DNA of 64,000 nt. Source: Beijerinckiaceae bacterium. GTDB lineage: Bacteria; Pseudomonadota; Alphaproteobacteria; Rhizobiales; Beijerinckiaceae. Of this stretch, positions 37,365-46,888 are shown in pieces; the stretch's first letter is position 1, and the number at the start of each line of letters is the position of its first letter. The position numbers were made by a program, and so were the translations under genes. The notes under the pieces were generated by a model. That model saw only the letters and a list, made by a program, of their open reading frames with translations. It did not search any database and was not told the DNA's origin. The stretch is taken from assembly GCA_024304885.1 (NCBI GenBank), contig JALJOM010000004.1:62001-126000 (forward strand). Reading direction: 5' to 3'.

Positions 37365-38504
37365 CTAGAGCTGCAGTCGCAGCTGGCCGTCCTGTTCCGG
37401 GGCTCCCTCATCGAAGGACGAGAGGGACACGCCGAGCAAGCGGATGCCTTTGCGGGTCGGGAAGAGCTGGCCGAGCAGAGTACCACAGATAGTTCCGATC
37501 TCGCTCGCGCTCCCCGGCGGCACTGCTACCGTCCGGCTGCGGGTGATCTGCTGGAAATCGGCATATTTCACTTTGACTGTCACGGTCCGACCGTGCAGGC
37601 GTTTCGCCTCGCAGTGTCGCCAGACCTTGGCCACGAGGGGCTCGAGTTCCCAGAGCGCTGCGTCGAGATCGAAAATGTCGACCGCGAAAGTGTTCTCGGC
37701 ACCCACGCACTTGCGCGGCCGGGCGGGCTCGACCGGGCGCTCGTCGATGCCTCGCGCGATCCGGTAGTACCAGAGCCCCGACTTTCCGAAATGCTGCTGC
37801 AGGAAGGACAGGGGCTTCGCCTGGAGATCGGCGCCGGTCTCGATGCCGAGACGCTGCATCTTCGCCGCCGTCGCGGGGCCGACGCCATGGAATTTCTTTA
37901 CAGGCAGAGCCGCGACGAAGTCCGGTCCCATGCGCGGCGTGATCACGAACTGGCCGTTCGGCTTGTTCTGATCGGACGCCATCTTGGCGAGGAACTTGTT
38001 GTAGGAGATGCCGGCCGAAGCGGTGAGCCCGGTCACGACCCTGATCTTCTCCCTGATCAGCTCCGCGATCGTCGTGGCGAGGGGAATGTCCTGGCGGTTC
38101 TCCGTCACGTCGAGATAGGCCTCGTCGAGCGAGAGCGGCTCGACGAGGTCGGTATGCTCGGTGAAAATCTCCCGGATCCGTGCCGAGACCGCCCGGTACA
38201 CATCGAAGCGCGGCGCCACGAAGATCAGCTCGGGACATTTTCGCTTCGCCGTGACCGACGGCATTGCGGACCTGACGCCGAAGGCGCGAGCCTCGTAGCT
38301 CGCCGCGGCGACGACACCACGGGCCGCTGGTCCCCCGACGGCGACCGGCTTGCCGCGCAGCTCCGGATTGTCGCGCTGCTCGACAGAGGCGTAGAACGCG
38401 TCCATGTCGATGTGGACTATGCGGCGTGGTGAAGCCGCGGGATGCGGTAGCCCCCCTTTACATTCCTGCCCCTGAAGTTCGGCCTGCAACGCCCGCATCG
38501 TCAT
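37365..38504 (-). CDS. dinB: DNA polymerase IV (Y-family)
   Basis: Error-prone translesion polymerase of 379 residues. Catalytic landmarks: HIDMDAFYASVEQRD (first metal Asp and the FYASVE steric gate) and SLDEAYLDVT (Asp-Glu pair). HhH-type DNA-binding around GVGPATAAKMQRLGIETG, and the little-finger domain afterwards (KSGLWYYRIARGIDERPV; RTVTVKVKYADFQQIT). It ends without the usual beta-clamp QLxLF at the very end, but QLRLQL at the C-terminus may be a variant clamp-binding motif. Start at 38504; ATG two codons later is possible. With the SRAP and UvrD-like genes it forms a DNA-damage set. Confidence 0.93.
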   Translation of the reverse strand: MTMRALQAELQGQECKGGLPHPAASPRRIVHIDMDAFYASVEQRDNPELRGKPVAVGGPAARGVVAAASYEARAFGVRSAMPSVTAKRKCPELIFVAPRFDVYRAVSARIREIFTEHTDLVEPLSLDEAYLDVTENRQDIPLATTIAELIREKIRVVTGLTASAGISYNKFLAKMASDQNKPNGQFVITPRMGPDFVAALPVKKFHGVGPATAAKMQRLGIETGADLQAKPLSFLQQHFGKSGLWYYRIARGIDERPVEPARPRKCVGAENTFAVDIFDLDAALWELEPLVAKVWRHCEAKRLHGRTVTVKVKYADFQQITRSRTVAVPPGSASEIGTICGTLLGQLFPTRKGIRLLGVSLSSFDEGAPEQDGQLRLQL

Positions 38505-38572
38505 TGGTTACCTCGTGGGCACTCGGATCCACGAGAGTGCAGGGGACGCATCCTCGTGACCATGGCGGTCCA

Positions 38573-39244
38573 TCACGGCAACGATTCTTCCTTCGGCTTT
38601 GCCGGCGACTCTACCACCACGAGCATGTTGCCTGGCAGGGGTCGCTGGAGGTGCTCGACCTCTTTCCACGACCCCGTGAGCCACAGATCCACCTCGTCGG
38701 GCGTCGTCAGAATCGCCGGCATGGCCTTGACGTGAATCGGCGCGACGATCTCGTTCGGCGAAGTCGTCAGGAAACCATATAGCTCGTACTCGCGCTCGCC
38801 GTCTCGCACCTTTCGCACGCCCTTCCATGGCGTCCAGAGCCCCGCGAAAAACATCAACGGCCGGTCTCGGTTCCGGGCAAACCACGCGTTCGGGACCTTT
38901 CCGCCCGTCACCTTGCTCGCGGGGTCTGGTTCGGCGAAGGACGTGAACGGCACCACGCAGCGGCTCGTCGGGCCCAGCCAGCGCCGCCAGTGCGGCGAGT
39001 CAGCATTTCGGATGTTGGTGACGCCGGGGTCGTAGTTTCCTTTGATATAGGCCGGCGGCGTCGGCATTCCCCATGTGGCGCGCACGATCTCGCGCTGTCC
39101 GTCTGCGCCGACACGCACGATCGGTGCCTGGATGTTCGGGTAGACGTCGAAGGACGGTTCGTTCCAGCCGGCCGTGTCGCGGACGGCCTTGGTGAACACC
39201 ATTACCGCGTCGCGGGTGGTGGTCACGTTGTAGAGATTGCACAT
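38573..39244 (-). CDS. SOS response-associated peptidase (SRAP/HMCES-YedK)
   Basis: A 223-residue SRAP protein that links to abasic sites in single-stranded DNA through its N-terminal cysteine. Met1-Cys2 (MCNLYN) is intact, so the ATG at 39244 is the start; the upstream open frame is not used because Cys2 must be exposed. Active-site features: YPNIQAPIVRV, the RNADSP region, CVVPFTSFAEPD and the HVKAMPAIL (catalytic His) motif. It is 13 bp downstream of the helicase gene and ahead of dinB. Confidence 0.92.
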   Translation of the reverse strand: MCNLYNVTTTRDAVMVFTKAVRDTAGWNEPSFDVYPNIQAPIVRVGADGQREIVRATWGMPTPPAYIKGNYDPGVTNIRNADSPHWRRWLGPTSRCVVPFTSFAEPDPASKVTGGKVPNAWFARNRDRPLMFFAGLWTPWKGVRKVRDGEREYELYGFLTTSPNEIVAPIHVKAMPAILTTPDEVDLWLTGSWKEVEHLQRPLPGNMLVVVESPAKPKEESLP

Positions 39245-39257
39245 CTGGTCGACCTGC

Positions 39258-41375
39258 CTATCGCCACATGCCACGCATCTGCGCCCCGACATCGACGCGG
39301 ACCCGGCGCTGCTGCTCAGCCCCGTCCGCCGCGGTCGCGAGCGGCCACGATCGACGCTCGAACAATTGGAGGAGCGTCGCCGGAATGAAACGGGTTCGCG
39401 ACGCGTAGACGTGGCGGTCGCCGGTCGCCGGCTGGCCACGCGTGAAGAAGCGCTGGGGAACGATCAGGCCGAGACTGTCCTTCGCCCGGGTCATGGCGAC
39501 GTACAGAAGCCGGCGCTCCTCCTCGATCTCGTCGGACGTGCCCGTGCCGAGATCGGAGGGAATGCAGCCGTCGACTACATTGAGCACGAAGACCGACTTC
39601 CATTCCTGTCCCTTGGCGGAATGGATGGTCGAGAGGATCAGGTAATCCTCGTCGAGCAGCGGGACGCCGGCTTGGCCGGAGGTGGCATCGGGCGGGTCGA
39701 GCGTGAGCTCCGTCAGGAAGCGCTCCCGCGACGAGTAGCCGGCAGCAATATCCTCGAGCTGGAGGAGATCGGCGCGGCGCATCTCGAAGTCCTCGTGGAG
39801 ACGTTCGAGATGCGGCTCGTACCAGGTCCGGACCCGACCGATTTCGGCCGGCCATCCGGTTGCACGGGCGTGCAGGTCGCGCAACAGGGCCACGAGTTCC
39901 GGCCAGTCGGCCGCCGCACGGGGAGGGCAGGGGTGCGCTCCGAGCGCCTGCATGGGGTCCGGACTTTCCGCCATAGCGTCGAGCACGCCTCCGGCCGTCG
40001 ACGGGCCGACGCCCGGCAGGAGATGCATCAGCCGGAAGCCTGCAACGCGATCGCGCGGATTTTCCGCGAAGCGAAGCGCGGCGAGCACGTCCTTCACGTG
40101 AGCGCTGTCGAGAAATCGGAGCCCGCCGAATTTCCTGTAGGGGATGCTGCGCCGTGTGAGCTCGACCTCGAGCGGACCACTGTGGTGGCTCGCCCGGAAG
40201 AGAACGGCCTGATCCATGAGCCGCATGCCCTTCTCACGGTTGTCGAGGACCTCGTCCGCGACGAAGCGAGACTGGTCCGCCTCGTCGCGCACCGTCACCA
40301 GCTGCGGCCGCTCGGCCGACTCCCGATCGGTCCAGAGGTTCTTGGTGAAGCGCTCGCGCGCGAGCTCGATCACGGCGTTGGCGGCGGCGAGGATGGGCCG
40401 GGTGGACCGATAATTCCGGTCGAGCGTGATGACCTCGGCCGCCGGCGAGAACTCTTTCGGAAAATCGAGGATGTTGCGCACGGTCGCCGCGCGAAAAGAG
40501 TAGATCGCCTGTGCGTCGTCGCCCACCACGGTCAGGCCGCGCCCTTCCGGCTTCAATCCCGTGAGGATCGTCGCTTGCAGCCGGTTGGTGTCCTGATACT
40601 CGTCCACCAGCACATGATCGAAGCGACCGCCGATCTCGTCGGCGAGCGCCGGGTCGCTCATGGTTCGAGCCCAGTAGAGCAGGAGATCGTCGTAATCGAG
40701 AACGTTCTGGGCCTGCTTGGCTTCGACATAGGCTGCGAACAGCTCACGAAGCTGGCCTTCCCACCCGGCCGCCCAGGGATAGCTCGCCCGCAGCACGTCC
40801 TGGAGCGGCGCCTGCGCATTGACGGCCCGTGAATAGATCGAGAGGCACGTCCCCTTCGCCGGAAACCGGCTTTCGAGCTTGGAGAAGCCGAGCTGATGCC
40901 GCACGAGATTCACGAGGTCGGCCGAGTCCTCGCGATCGTGGATCGTGAACTGCGGGTCGAGGCCGATCTCGCCGGCATAGTCGCGCAGGATGCGCGCGCC
41001 TATGCCGTGGAACGTGCCGGTCCAGGCGAGCGCATCGGTCAGGATCCCCGCTTTGTCGCCGAGAACCCGGGCGCAGATCCGCTCGACCCTGCGGGCCATT
41101 TCGGTGGCGGCCCGGCGCGAGAAGGTCATCAGCAGGATACGGCGCGGATCGGCGTTGTTGACGATCAGATGCGCGACGCGATGGGCGAGGGTATTCGTCT
41201 TCCCGGAGCCGGCGCCCGCGATGATCAAGAGGGGCCCGCCGATGGTCTCCTCGGCGAGGCCGACCCCGTGCTCGACCGCGGCGCGCTGCCTATCGTTCAG
41301 TTTTTCCAGATGCGCAGCGTTCATCGCGCCCGACCCCGCCCGAGACTCGACGATCATCCCCGACGACACGGACAT
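39258..41375 (-). CDS. UvrD/Rep-like ATP-dependent DNA helicase
   Basis: An SF1A helicase of 705 residues. Motifs in order: Q motif LNDRQRAAVEHG, Walker A AGAGSGKTNTL, motif Ia TFSRRAATEM, motif Ic TGTFHGIGARIL, motif II VDEYQDTN, motif III VGDDAQAIYSFRAA, motif IV YRSTRPIL, motif V STIHSAKGQEWKSV and motif VI EERRLLYVAMTRAKD. Start at 41375; ATG at 41324 (MNAAHL) is close to the homology and may be the real one. Likely transcribed with SRAP and dinB. Confidence 0.93.
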   Translation of the reverse strand: MSVSSGMIVESRAGSGAMNAAHLEKLNDRQRAAVEHGVGLAEETIGGPLLIIAGAGSGKTNTLAHRVAHLIVNNADPRRILLMTFSRRAATEMARRVERICARVLGDKAGILTDALAWTGTFHGIGARILRDYAGEIGLDPQFTIHDREDSADLVNLVRHQLGFSKLESRFPAKGTCLSIYSRAVNAQAPLQDVLRASYPWAAGWEGQLRELFAAYVEAKQAQNVLDYDDLLLYWARTMSDPALADEIGGRFDHVLVDEYQDTNRLQATILTGLKPEGRGLTVVGDDAQAIYSFRAATVRNILDFPKEFSPAAEVITLDRNYRSTRPILAAANAVIELARERFTKNLWTDRESAERPQLVTVRDEADQSRFVADEVLDNREKGMRLMDQAVLFRASHHSGPLEVELTRRSIPYRKFGGLRFLDSAHVKDVLAALRFAENPRDRVAGFRLMHLLPGVGPSTAGGVLDAMAESPDPMQALGAHPCPPRAAADWPELVALLRDLHARATGWPAEIGRVRTWYEPHLERLHEDFEMRRADLLQLEDIAAGYSSRERFLTELTLDPPDATSGQAGVPLLDEDYLILSTIHSAKGQEWKSVFVLNVVDGCIPSDLGTGTSDEIEEERRLLYVAMTRAKDSLGLIVPQRFFTRGQPATGDRHVYASRTRFIPATLLQLFERRSWPLATAADGAEQQRRVRVDVGAQMRGMWR

Positions 41376-41755
41376 GACGTCCTCTCTTCGCCTTTCGCCG
41401 CACCAGACTCACGGCAGCTCAGAACAGACTAAGAACATAGCAGCGGAGGGGCCTGCCGCAAAGCCCTAGAGAGCCGCCATTTCGCTAGACCGGATCGCGC
41501 CGCCGGCCTCGTCATCGTCGAGCTTCGATAACGGATCGAGCGTATCGAGGGAGGGGAGGCCGTGCACGGACGGAGCTGCCTTTCGATGTCGCCGAGATCG
41601 ACGGCAGGCTACCAGGGCGAAGACCGGTGCTCGAATGTCTACATGAGGTCGGGGCGGCGGTTTAACAGCCGCGCGTTCGCTGCTGGCGTAGCGCCTCGCA
41701 GACGATCGGCTAGGTGCTCGAGCCAAAAGGGGGAGGACGTCCCCCGCGTCACGAG
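41376..41755. other. Gap with decayed sequence
   Basis: No intact gene. Together with the next entry it separates the helicase from a beta-propeller protein. I saw no promoter or terminator that I could support. Confidence 0.4.
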
Positions 41756-41836
41756 CGCCGCACGAGGCGGGTTCCGGAAGCTGATCGCGATGCGGCTATG
41801 CGCGTTCATCAGGCTGATCGCGATGGTGAGATCCAC
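41756..41836 (-). pseudogene. Possible carboxymuconolactone decarboxylase-like fragment
   Basis: A 27-codon minus-strand stretch reads DLTIAISLMNAHSRI then AISFRNPPRAA, resembling the C-terminal part of CMD/AhpD-type proteins, and then loses identity. It follows directly after the end of the beta-propeller gene and has no N-terminus. Too short to be sure. Confidence 0.3.
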
Positions 41837-41839
41837 GCG

Positions 41840-42490
41840 TTACGTGCGACGCGTCACTCGGTTGGGCCGACGGACTGCTCTCACCTTGCCGCTGCTTCTA
41901 CACCCACAAAAGAACTGATCGCCGCCATCGGATTCGACCCCTGATACCATGATACCGCGCGGCATCTCGATCCGCTCCAGCACCTCTCCCGTTCGCGGAT
42001 CTATGCGCCTCAGATCGCTCTCGTCGCCGTCCCAGGTACCGTGCCACATCTCGCCATCGACCCAAGTGACACCGGTGACGAAACGGTTCGATTCGATAGT
42101 GCGAAGGATCGCTCCGGTCTCCGGGTCGATCTGGTGGATCTTCCGCTCCTGATACTGGCCCACCCAGAGCGTGCCTTCGGCCCAGGCGAGTCCCGAGTCG
42201 CCCCCGCCGCCGGGCGCGGGAATCGTGGTGAGCACACGGCCGGTCTTCGGGTCGATCTTCTGGATGCGGTTCTCGGCGATCTGGAACAGATGCACGCCAT
42301 CGAACGCGGTGCCTGCGTGCCCAGGGACGTCGAGAGAGCGCAGCTTCTTTCCGCTCTCCGGATCGAAGGCGTTCAGCCGGTTGCCGGACGCGAACCAGAC
42401 ATGCTTGCCGTCGAACGAGACCCCATGGACCTGCTCGGCCTCGGGGAAGGGCCCATATTCGCGGATGACCTCTGCCTTTGAAATTTTCAT
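41840..42490 (-). CDS. YncE/SMP-30-like beta-propeller protein
   Basis: A 216-residue protein made of repeated beta-propeller blades: each blade has a D-P-E/K-T-G turn (FDPESGKKLRSL, IDPKTGRVLTTI, IDPETGAILRTI, IDPRTGEVLERI) after a LWVG/WFASG-type strand. Such proteins bind or cyclise small molecules; the closest named relatives are YncE and glutaminyl cyclotransferases. No signal peptide, so cytoplasmic. The last 12 residues (RRPNRVTRRT) may be altered by the rearrangement that left the fragment downstream. Confidence 0.75.
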   Translation of the reverse strand: MKISKAEVIREYGPFPEAEQVHGVSFDGKHVWFASGNRLNAFDPESGKKLRSLDVPGHAGTAFDGVHLFQIAENRIQKIDPKTGRVLTTIPAPGGGGDSGLAWAEGTLWVGQYQERKIHQIDPETGAILRTIESNRFVTGVTWVDGEMWHGTWDGDESDLRRIDPRTGEVLERIEMPRGIMVSGVESDGGDQFFCGCRSSGKVRAVRRPNRVTRRT

Positions 42491-42499
42491 TCTTCCATC

Positions 42500-43720
42500 C
42501 TAGCCACCCGGGAGTGGTGCTGGGAGTAACAATGTCGTCGCGAATGCTGGGAGCGGCGGGGTCGTCCAGCGCCGCGCCCGGCCGCGGCCGAATGCCTGCG
42601 CCTTGCCGGCGGCCGCGAGCTCCTCGAGGGCGCGCTGCACGGTGCGCTGGCTCACGCCGAGCGCAAGCGCGAGCGCCGAGCCCGACCATGACTCGCCGTC
42701 CGCCAGCAAGGCGAGCACCGCCGCGTGCCGCTCTTCCACCGGCCGCGCCAGCACGATGACCTCGCGTGCGTGCCGCGGAGAGAGCGCGAAGCCTCGTTTC
42801 GTCGCACTCACGCGGGCGACAGCCCGAAGCAGCCCGCGGAGCCGCCCGATCTCGACCCGCAACCGCGCGCGATGGGACTCGTCGGCGTGCTTCGCGCCGA
42901 ATGCGTTGATGAGCAGCTCGTCCCGGGATACGTCCTCGGGCCATGCCTCGCCGAGCATGCGCGCGAGCGCGAACAGCACGGGGCGCTTTGCAAGTGGCAG
43001 GAGCATGTCTCGCTCGCGCACGAGGTTGCGGCACGCGTCGATGACGAGCGCCTCCGATGCGAGCAGCGCCTCGACTTCTTCGAGCAGGAGAGGGCGCTCC
43101 TCGCCGCGCGCGATCAGCCGCGCCACAGGCGTGTCGAGGACTGCGAACGCTTGCTCGACCTCCGCCGCGAGCGCCGGAATGCGCGCCCAGCGCGCAGCTT
43201 CCTCGGCGCGGATGAGCGCCGAGCGCGCTGCCCTTGCGCGGACGCGCCGCATGGAAATCCCGGCGACCGCGAGCTCGTGTATGGCACGCAGCGCAGGGGT
43301 CATGCCCGAGAGATCGAGCCGCGCGAGCCTGTGCTCGGCCTCGTCGAGGTGCCCGATCAGCAGGCACCGCCGAGCGTCGAGATAGCGCGCGTAGGCTGCG
43401 TTCACGCGATCGTCATGTGCTTCGAGAGTCTTCAATGCCATGGCGAGCGTCTTCGTGGGCCAAGCGAGGTCGCGCGACGCAAGCGCGATCTCGGCCTCGG
43501 CGACGACGCATCTCGCGCGAGCGACGGCCTCTCGCGGGCCGAAGGCGCGGGCTGCCTGCCGCATCAGCGCTTTCGCTCGGTCGAGGTCGCCGAGCTGGGC
43601 CATGGCGATGCCGCGAAGCGCGAGCGCCGCCGCGTCATCGCGGAGCGCCACCCTGTTCAGCGCGCCGAGAGGGTTACCCATCGCGAGCGCTCGCGCCGCC
43701 GCCGTGATCAGCGAGTCCAT
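42500..43720 (-). CDS. Helix-turn-helix regulator-like protein with TPR-like N-terminus
   Basis: A 406-residue protein. Residues 1-250 are Ala/Leu/Arg-rich helices resembling TPR repeats (AALALRGIAMAQLGDLDRAK, RARCVVAEAEIALAS). Around 270-330 is a winged-helix-like region (LRVEIGRLRGLLRAVARVSA, then KRGFALSPRH). A C-terminal HTH follows (SGSALALALGVSQRTVQRALEEL). It is divergent from the DUF899 gene with 86 bp between them, so it may control that gene (inference). The Ala/Arg-rich composition is unusually biased, even for this genome. Confidence 0.65.
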   Translation of the reverse strand: MDSLITAAARALAMGNPLGALNRVALRDDAAALALRGIAMAQLGDLDRAKALMRQAARAFGPREAVARARCVVAEAEIALASRDLAWPTKTLAMALKTLEAHDDRVNAAYARYLDARRCLLIGHLDEAEHRLARLDLSGMTPALRAIHELAVAGISMRRVRARAARSALIRAEEAARWARIPALAAEVEQAFAVLDTPVARLIARGEERPLLLEEVEALLASEALVIDACRNLVRERDMLLPLAKRPVLFALARMLGEAWPEDVSRDELLINAFGAKHADESHRARLRVEIGRLRGLLRAVARVSATKRGFALSPRHAREVIVLARPVEERHAAVLALLADGESWSGSALALALGVSQRTVQRALEELAAAGKAQAFGRGRARRWTTPPLPAFATTLLLPAPLPGG

Positions 43721-43806
43721 CGCAATCCCGTCACACTTGTAACTCCCGGAATACCCGAGTCCGGTCCTAGTCTACTCCACATCGCTTCAGGTGAAGGAGA
43801 TCGGCG

Positions 43807-44577
43807 ATGACTACACACAAAACCGGAACACGTGACCAGTGGCTTGCGGCGCGGCTCGAGCTGCTCGACGCCGAGAAGGCAGCGACGCGGCAGAACGATG
43901 AACTCGCGCGGCAACGCCAGGACTTGCCCTGGGTCCGCGTGGAAAAGGACTACCGGTTCGATACAGACGAAGGGAAGGTCTGGCTCGCGGACCTGTTCCA
44001 GGGGCGCTCGCAGCTCTTGGTCTATCACTTCATGTTCGGCCCGGACTACAAGGCAGGCTGCATTTCCTGCTCATCGATTGCCGACGGCTTCAACGGCATC
44101 GCCGTACACCTTGCCAACCATGACGTGATGCTCTGGGCGACATCGCGAGCGCCGCTTCCGAAGCTGCAGGCGTTCAAACAGAGGATGGGCTGGAGCTTTC
44201 CCTGGGCATCATCCGAGAGCGGCGACTTCAACTACGACTTCAACGTCTCGATTACCGAGGAGCAGCAGCGCAACGGCGGTAGTGAATACAATTACCGTCG
44301 CGGCGGCCATGCGATGACCGAGACGACGCTTCCGACCGTCGTGATCGAAAGCGCGGCGAGGACCGGCGCCGAGCCCGTCACCTATGTGCGCGAGCGGCCG
44401 GGCCTCAGCGCCTTCGTCCTCGAGGACGGCGTCGTCTATCACACCTATTCGACTTACGCCCGCGGCCTCGACGGGCTCTGGGGCATGTACCAGTGGCTCG
44501 ACCGCGCTCCCAAAGGGCGCAACGAAGCGGGCGTCTGGTGGCGCCACCACGACAGCTACGAGCAGGTGGCGCAATGA
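43807..44577 (+). CDS. DUF899 family thioredoxin-like protein
   Basis: A 256-residue protein of the DUF899 family, related to thioredoxins by fold, with a CxxC (GCISCSSIADGF). The core includes KDYRFDTDEGKVWLADLF, QLLVYHFMFGPDY, the FNYDFNVSITEEQ motif and the C-terminal VVYHTYSTYARGLDG plus YQWLDRAPKGRNE. AAGGAG lies 8 nt before the ATG. Function of the family is not established. A truncated paralogue lies at 47.6 kb. Confidence 0.85.
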   Translation: MTTHKTGTRDQWLAARLELLDAEKAATRQNDELARQRQDLPWVRVEKDYRFDTDEGKVWLADLFQGRSQLLVYHFMFGPDYKAGCISCSSIADGFNGIAVHLANHDVMLWATSRAPLPKLQAFKQRMGWSFPWASSESGDFNYDFNVSITEEQQRNGGSEYNYRRGGHAMTETTLPTVVIESAARTGAEPVTYVRERPGLSAFVLEDGVVYHTYSTYARGLDGLWGMYQWLDRAPKGRNEAGVWWRHHDSYEQVAQ

Positions 44578-44885
44578 GCGCCACCCGTTACGCATCCGAG
44601 CGCCGCCGCAACAACGCAGCGGCGCTCGGCGCGGCCGGTTGGCTCGGCCTTGCGGCGGCCCCGACTTTCGCTATCATGGCGCTCCTGACTTGTGCCTCCT
44701 ACGGAGACGCGGCCATGCTGTGCTCGGCGTCACATGGTGTGTTACCGTTGAATGGAATGGCGCTTATGTATCTGTTGATGAGCATTTTCCATTCGGCCCC
44801 TTGGCTTAGATTGAGACCGACCTCTCGTCGCGGCCTAGCTTCGCCGGCTCCTTCTGGCGCCGCGCGAGACAACTCGTCGCGTTGA
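44574..44885 (+). CDS. Small membrane protein, unknown
   Basis: A 103-residue protein starting with ATGA overlap on the DUF899 stop codon, so translationally coupled. Two hydrophobic stretches (GAAGWLGLAAAPTFAIMALL and LNGMALMYLLMSIFHSAPWL) look like transmembrane helices, with cysteines between them (TCASYGDAAMLCS). The last 25 residues are basic and lose structure. Likely a partner of the DUF899 protein in the membrane. Confidence 0.6.
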   Translation: MSATRYASERRRNNAAALGAAGWLGLAAAPTFAIMALLTCASYGDAAMLCSASHGVLPLNGMALMYLLMSIFHSAPWLRLRPTSRRGLASPAPSGAARDNSSR

Positions 44886-45311
44886 ATTGAGGCTCACTAC
44901 CCTTGTCTTCGAGAGATTGCTTCTGCTTCGAGCCGCCGCCGGCAATATGTGCGCTTCTGCGAAAATCGTATCCCATCAGACGTTCGGGCGCCCGCTGCGT
45001 GACAAGCCGGTTTGTGAGGTTGTTCGTGAATCGATTTCAAAGTGGGACCCAGGTGTGACCGAATTGGCCTATTGAAATCTCGCCTGGCTTCTTGGAGCAG
45101 CCGGTGCTGCAATAGGCGCCGCTCGGGATCCTACCATGATCGCGCTTTTTAGCGATAAATCAATACCATGACCGAGGGTGTAGTGGGGAGCGATTGCGGA
45201 GCCGATTCACAGTCGGGGCGGCGGCAATGGCGCCATCGACGGTCCAGGGTCGGGACGAACAAACTGATCGAAAAAACTCGGATGACGACTTCGAGCCCGG
45301 GACGGACCTCG
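44886..45311. other. Gene-free gap
   Basis: 425 bases without a supported gene. The minus strand has a frame including RLMGYDFRRSAHIL, which might be old transposase debris, but it is too short and interrupted to assign. Confidence 0.4.
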
Positions 45312-45965
45312 TCAGCCGGACGGTGGCTTGCCGATGTAAACCGCCAATTGAGCGTCGAAAGCCCGCTTGTAGGCGGGCCGCGCTTCCCCGCGTGTGACAT
45401 AGGCGGCCAGGTTCGGATACTCGTTCAAAATACCCGATGATTTCAGTCTGAGCAGCACCGACACCATCATCAGGTCGCCCGCGCTGAACCCGCCATCGAG
45501 CCAATCGGCACTGCCGAGGTGAGCGGAAAGTTGCTTCAAGCGGTTGCGGATGCGATCCTCGACCAGAGGCAGGCGCTCCCTGCTCCAGGGTTTATCGCCC
45601 TCGAGAAGTGTGGCGGTTGCGAGCTCGAGGATCGGCGGCTCCACCGTGTTGAGCGCGGCAAACATCCATGTTATCGCGCGCGCCCGTGCATTGGCATCGT
45701 CCGGCAGCAGGCCCGCATGGCGCTCGGCGATATGCAAGACGATCGACCCTGTCTCGAAGAGGGCGAGATCGCCTTTCTCGTAGGTCGGAATCTGGCCGAA
45801 AGGATGAAGCGCGAGATGCGCAGGTTCCTTCATTCCACGAAAAGAAACAAGGCGTACCTCGTAGGCTTGGCCGACTTCCTCGAGCGCCCAACGAACGCGC
45901 GTATCACGCGCGAGGCCCTTGCCGCCATCGGGAGACCGTTCAAAGGCGGTAATGGTGATGGTCAT
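45312..45965 (-). CDS. Glutathione S-transferase-like protein
   Basis: A 217-residue GST-fold protein. The N-terminal thioredoxin-like domain has RVRWALEEVGQAYEVRLV and the cis-Pro motif GQIPTYEKGDLALFET with GS-IVLHIAERH; the C-terminal helical domain holds SAGDLMMVSVLLRLK. The catalytic residue position near the start (FERSPDGGKGLARDTR) is not a classical Tyr/Ser/Cys site. Substrate unknown. Confidence 0.85.
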   Translation of the reverse strand: MTITITAFERSPDGGKGLARDTRVRWALEEVGQAYEVRLVSFRGMKEPAHLALHPFGQIPTYEKGDLALFETGSIVLHIAERHAGLLPDDANARARAITWMFAALNTVEPPILELATATLLEGDKPWSRERLPLVEDRIRNRLKQLSAHLGSADWLDGGFSAGDLMMVSVLLRLKSSGILNEYPNLAAYVTRGEARPAYKRAFDAQLAVYIGKPPSG

Positions 45966-46287
45966 CGTGAGGCTCTTCCTCGACCAAGATCATCCGCTGC
46001 GCGGCTGGCAAGCTGTCGAGGCGAGCTCACCGAGATTGAAAACGACCCCGGTCCATGGCCGGTTTGTTCGCAAAGCAGGCCTTTGCCAACTCGCAGGACG
46101 AGTGCCCCAGCGACGGAGTAGCCGAGATCTGCTCTTCCTACTCACCGGTCGTGCGGGCGCTCTTGCCGATCTCGCCGGGCGAATCGTATCGAAGGTTCGC
46201 AGCCTCGACGTGGCTGGCCGAGTGGGTCACGATAGTCGGGGCTATCTGTAAGCGTGCCACGAGGTACCGCTGGCGCTCCGATGCGAC
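45966..46287. other. Gene-free gap
   Basis: 320 bases between the GST and the glyoxalase-family gene. Plus-strand frames exist but none resembles a known protein. Confidence 0.45.
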
Positions 46288-46749
46288 TCAACGCGTCGTC
46301 GGGTCGAGAGTCTCGGCCGCAGCGGTTTCGGTCGCTGCATGACCTGCGGCCGCAGCCTCGACGTCCATCCACATGACTTCCCAGATGTGACCGTCGGGAT
46401 CCTCGAAGCTGCGGCCATACATGAACCCGAAGTCTTGCGTAGGTGTCGGATCGGGCTTGCCGCCTGCCGCCACCGCTCTCTCGACCATCGCCGAAACCCC
46501 GTCCTTGGTGTCTTCCGAAAGGCAAAGCAGCACCTGGGCAATCTCATGGGCATCAGGGATCGACTTCTTGGTAAAGTCGCGCCACTTGGCGTGGGTCAAG
46601 AGCATGACATGGATCGTCTCGGAAAGAACCATGCAAGCCGCGGTCTCGTCGGTAAAGCGAGGATTGTTGATCGCACCCACTGCCTCGTAGAACGCCTTCG
46701 ACCTCCCGAGGTCGGTCACCGGAAGGTTCACGAAAATAAGCCTCGCCAT
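46288..46749 (-). CDS. VOC/glyoxalase-family protein
   Basis: A 153-residue vicinal-oxygen-chelate protein: VNLPVTDLGRSKAFYEAVGA opens the first module, the C-terminal FGFMYGRSFEDPDGHIWEVMWMD closes the second, with the metal-ligand Glu in the final EVMW. GAGGAG lies 7 nt upstream of the ATG at 46749 but directly abuts the ATG at 46755, so 46749 is preferred. Substrate unknown. Confidence 0.85.
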   Translation of the reverse strand: MARLIFVNLPVTDLGRSKAFYEAVGAINNPRFTDETAACMVLSETIHVMLLTHAKWRDFTKKSIPDAHEIAQVLLCLSEDTKDGVSAMVERAVAAGGKPDPTPTQDFGFMYGRSFEDPDGHIWEVMWMDVEAAAAGHAATETAAAETLDPTTR

Positions 46750-46888
46750 CGTCATTCTCCTCTATCGAGCAGCAGCCTGAATCGAAGTTCACGCGTGCGA
46801 CGCATTCGCTGACGCGGAAGATGTCTACCACTTACCCAGGTCCTCCCGAAATGGAAGCGAGTTCAGATTGGGCATCGCATAGTCCGGA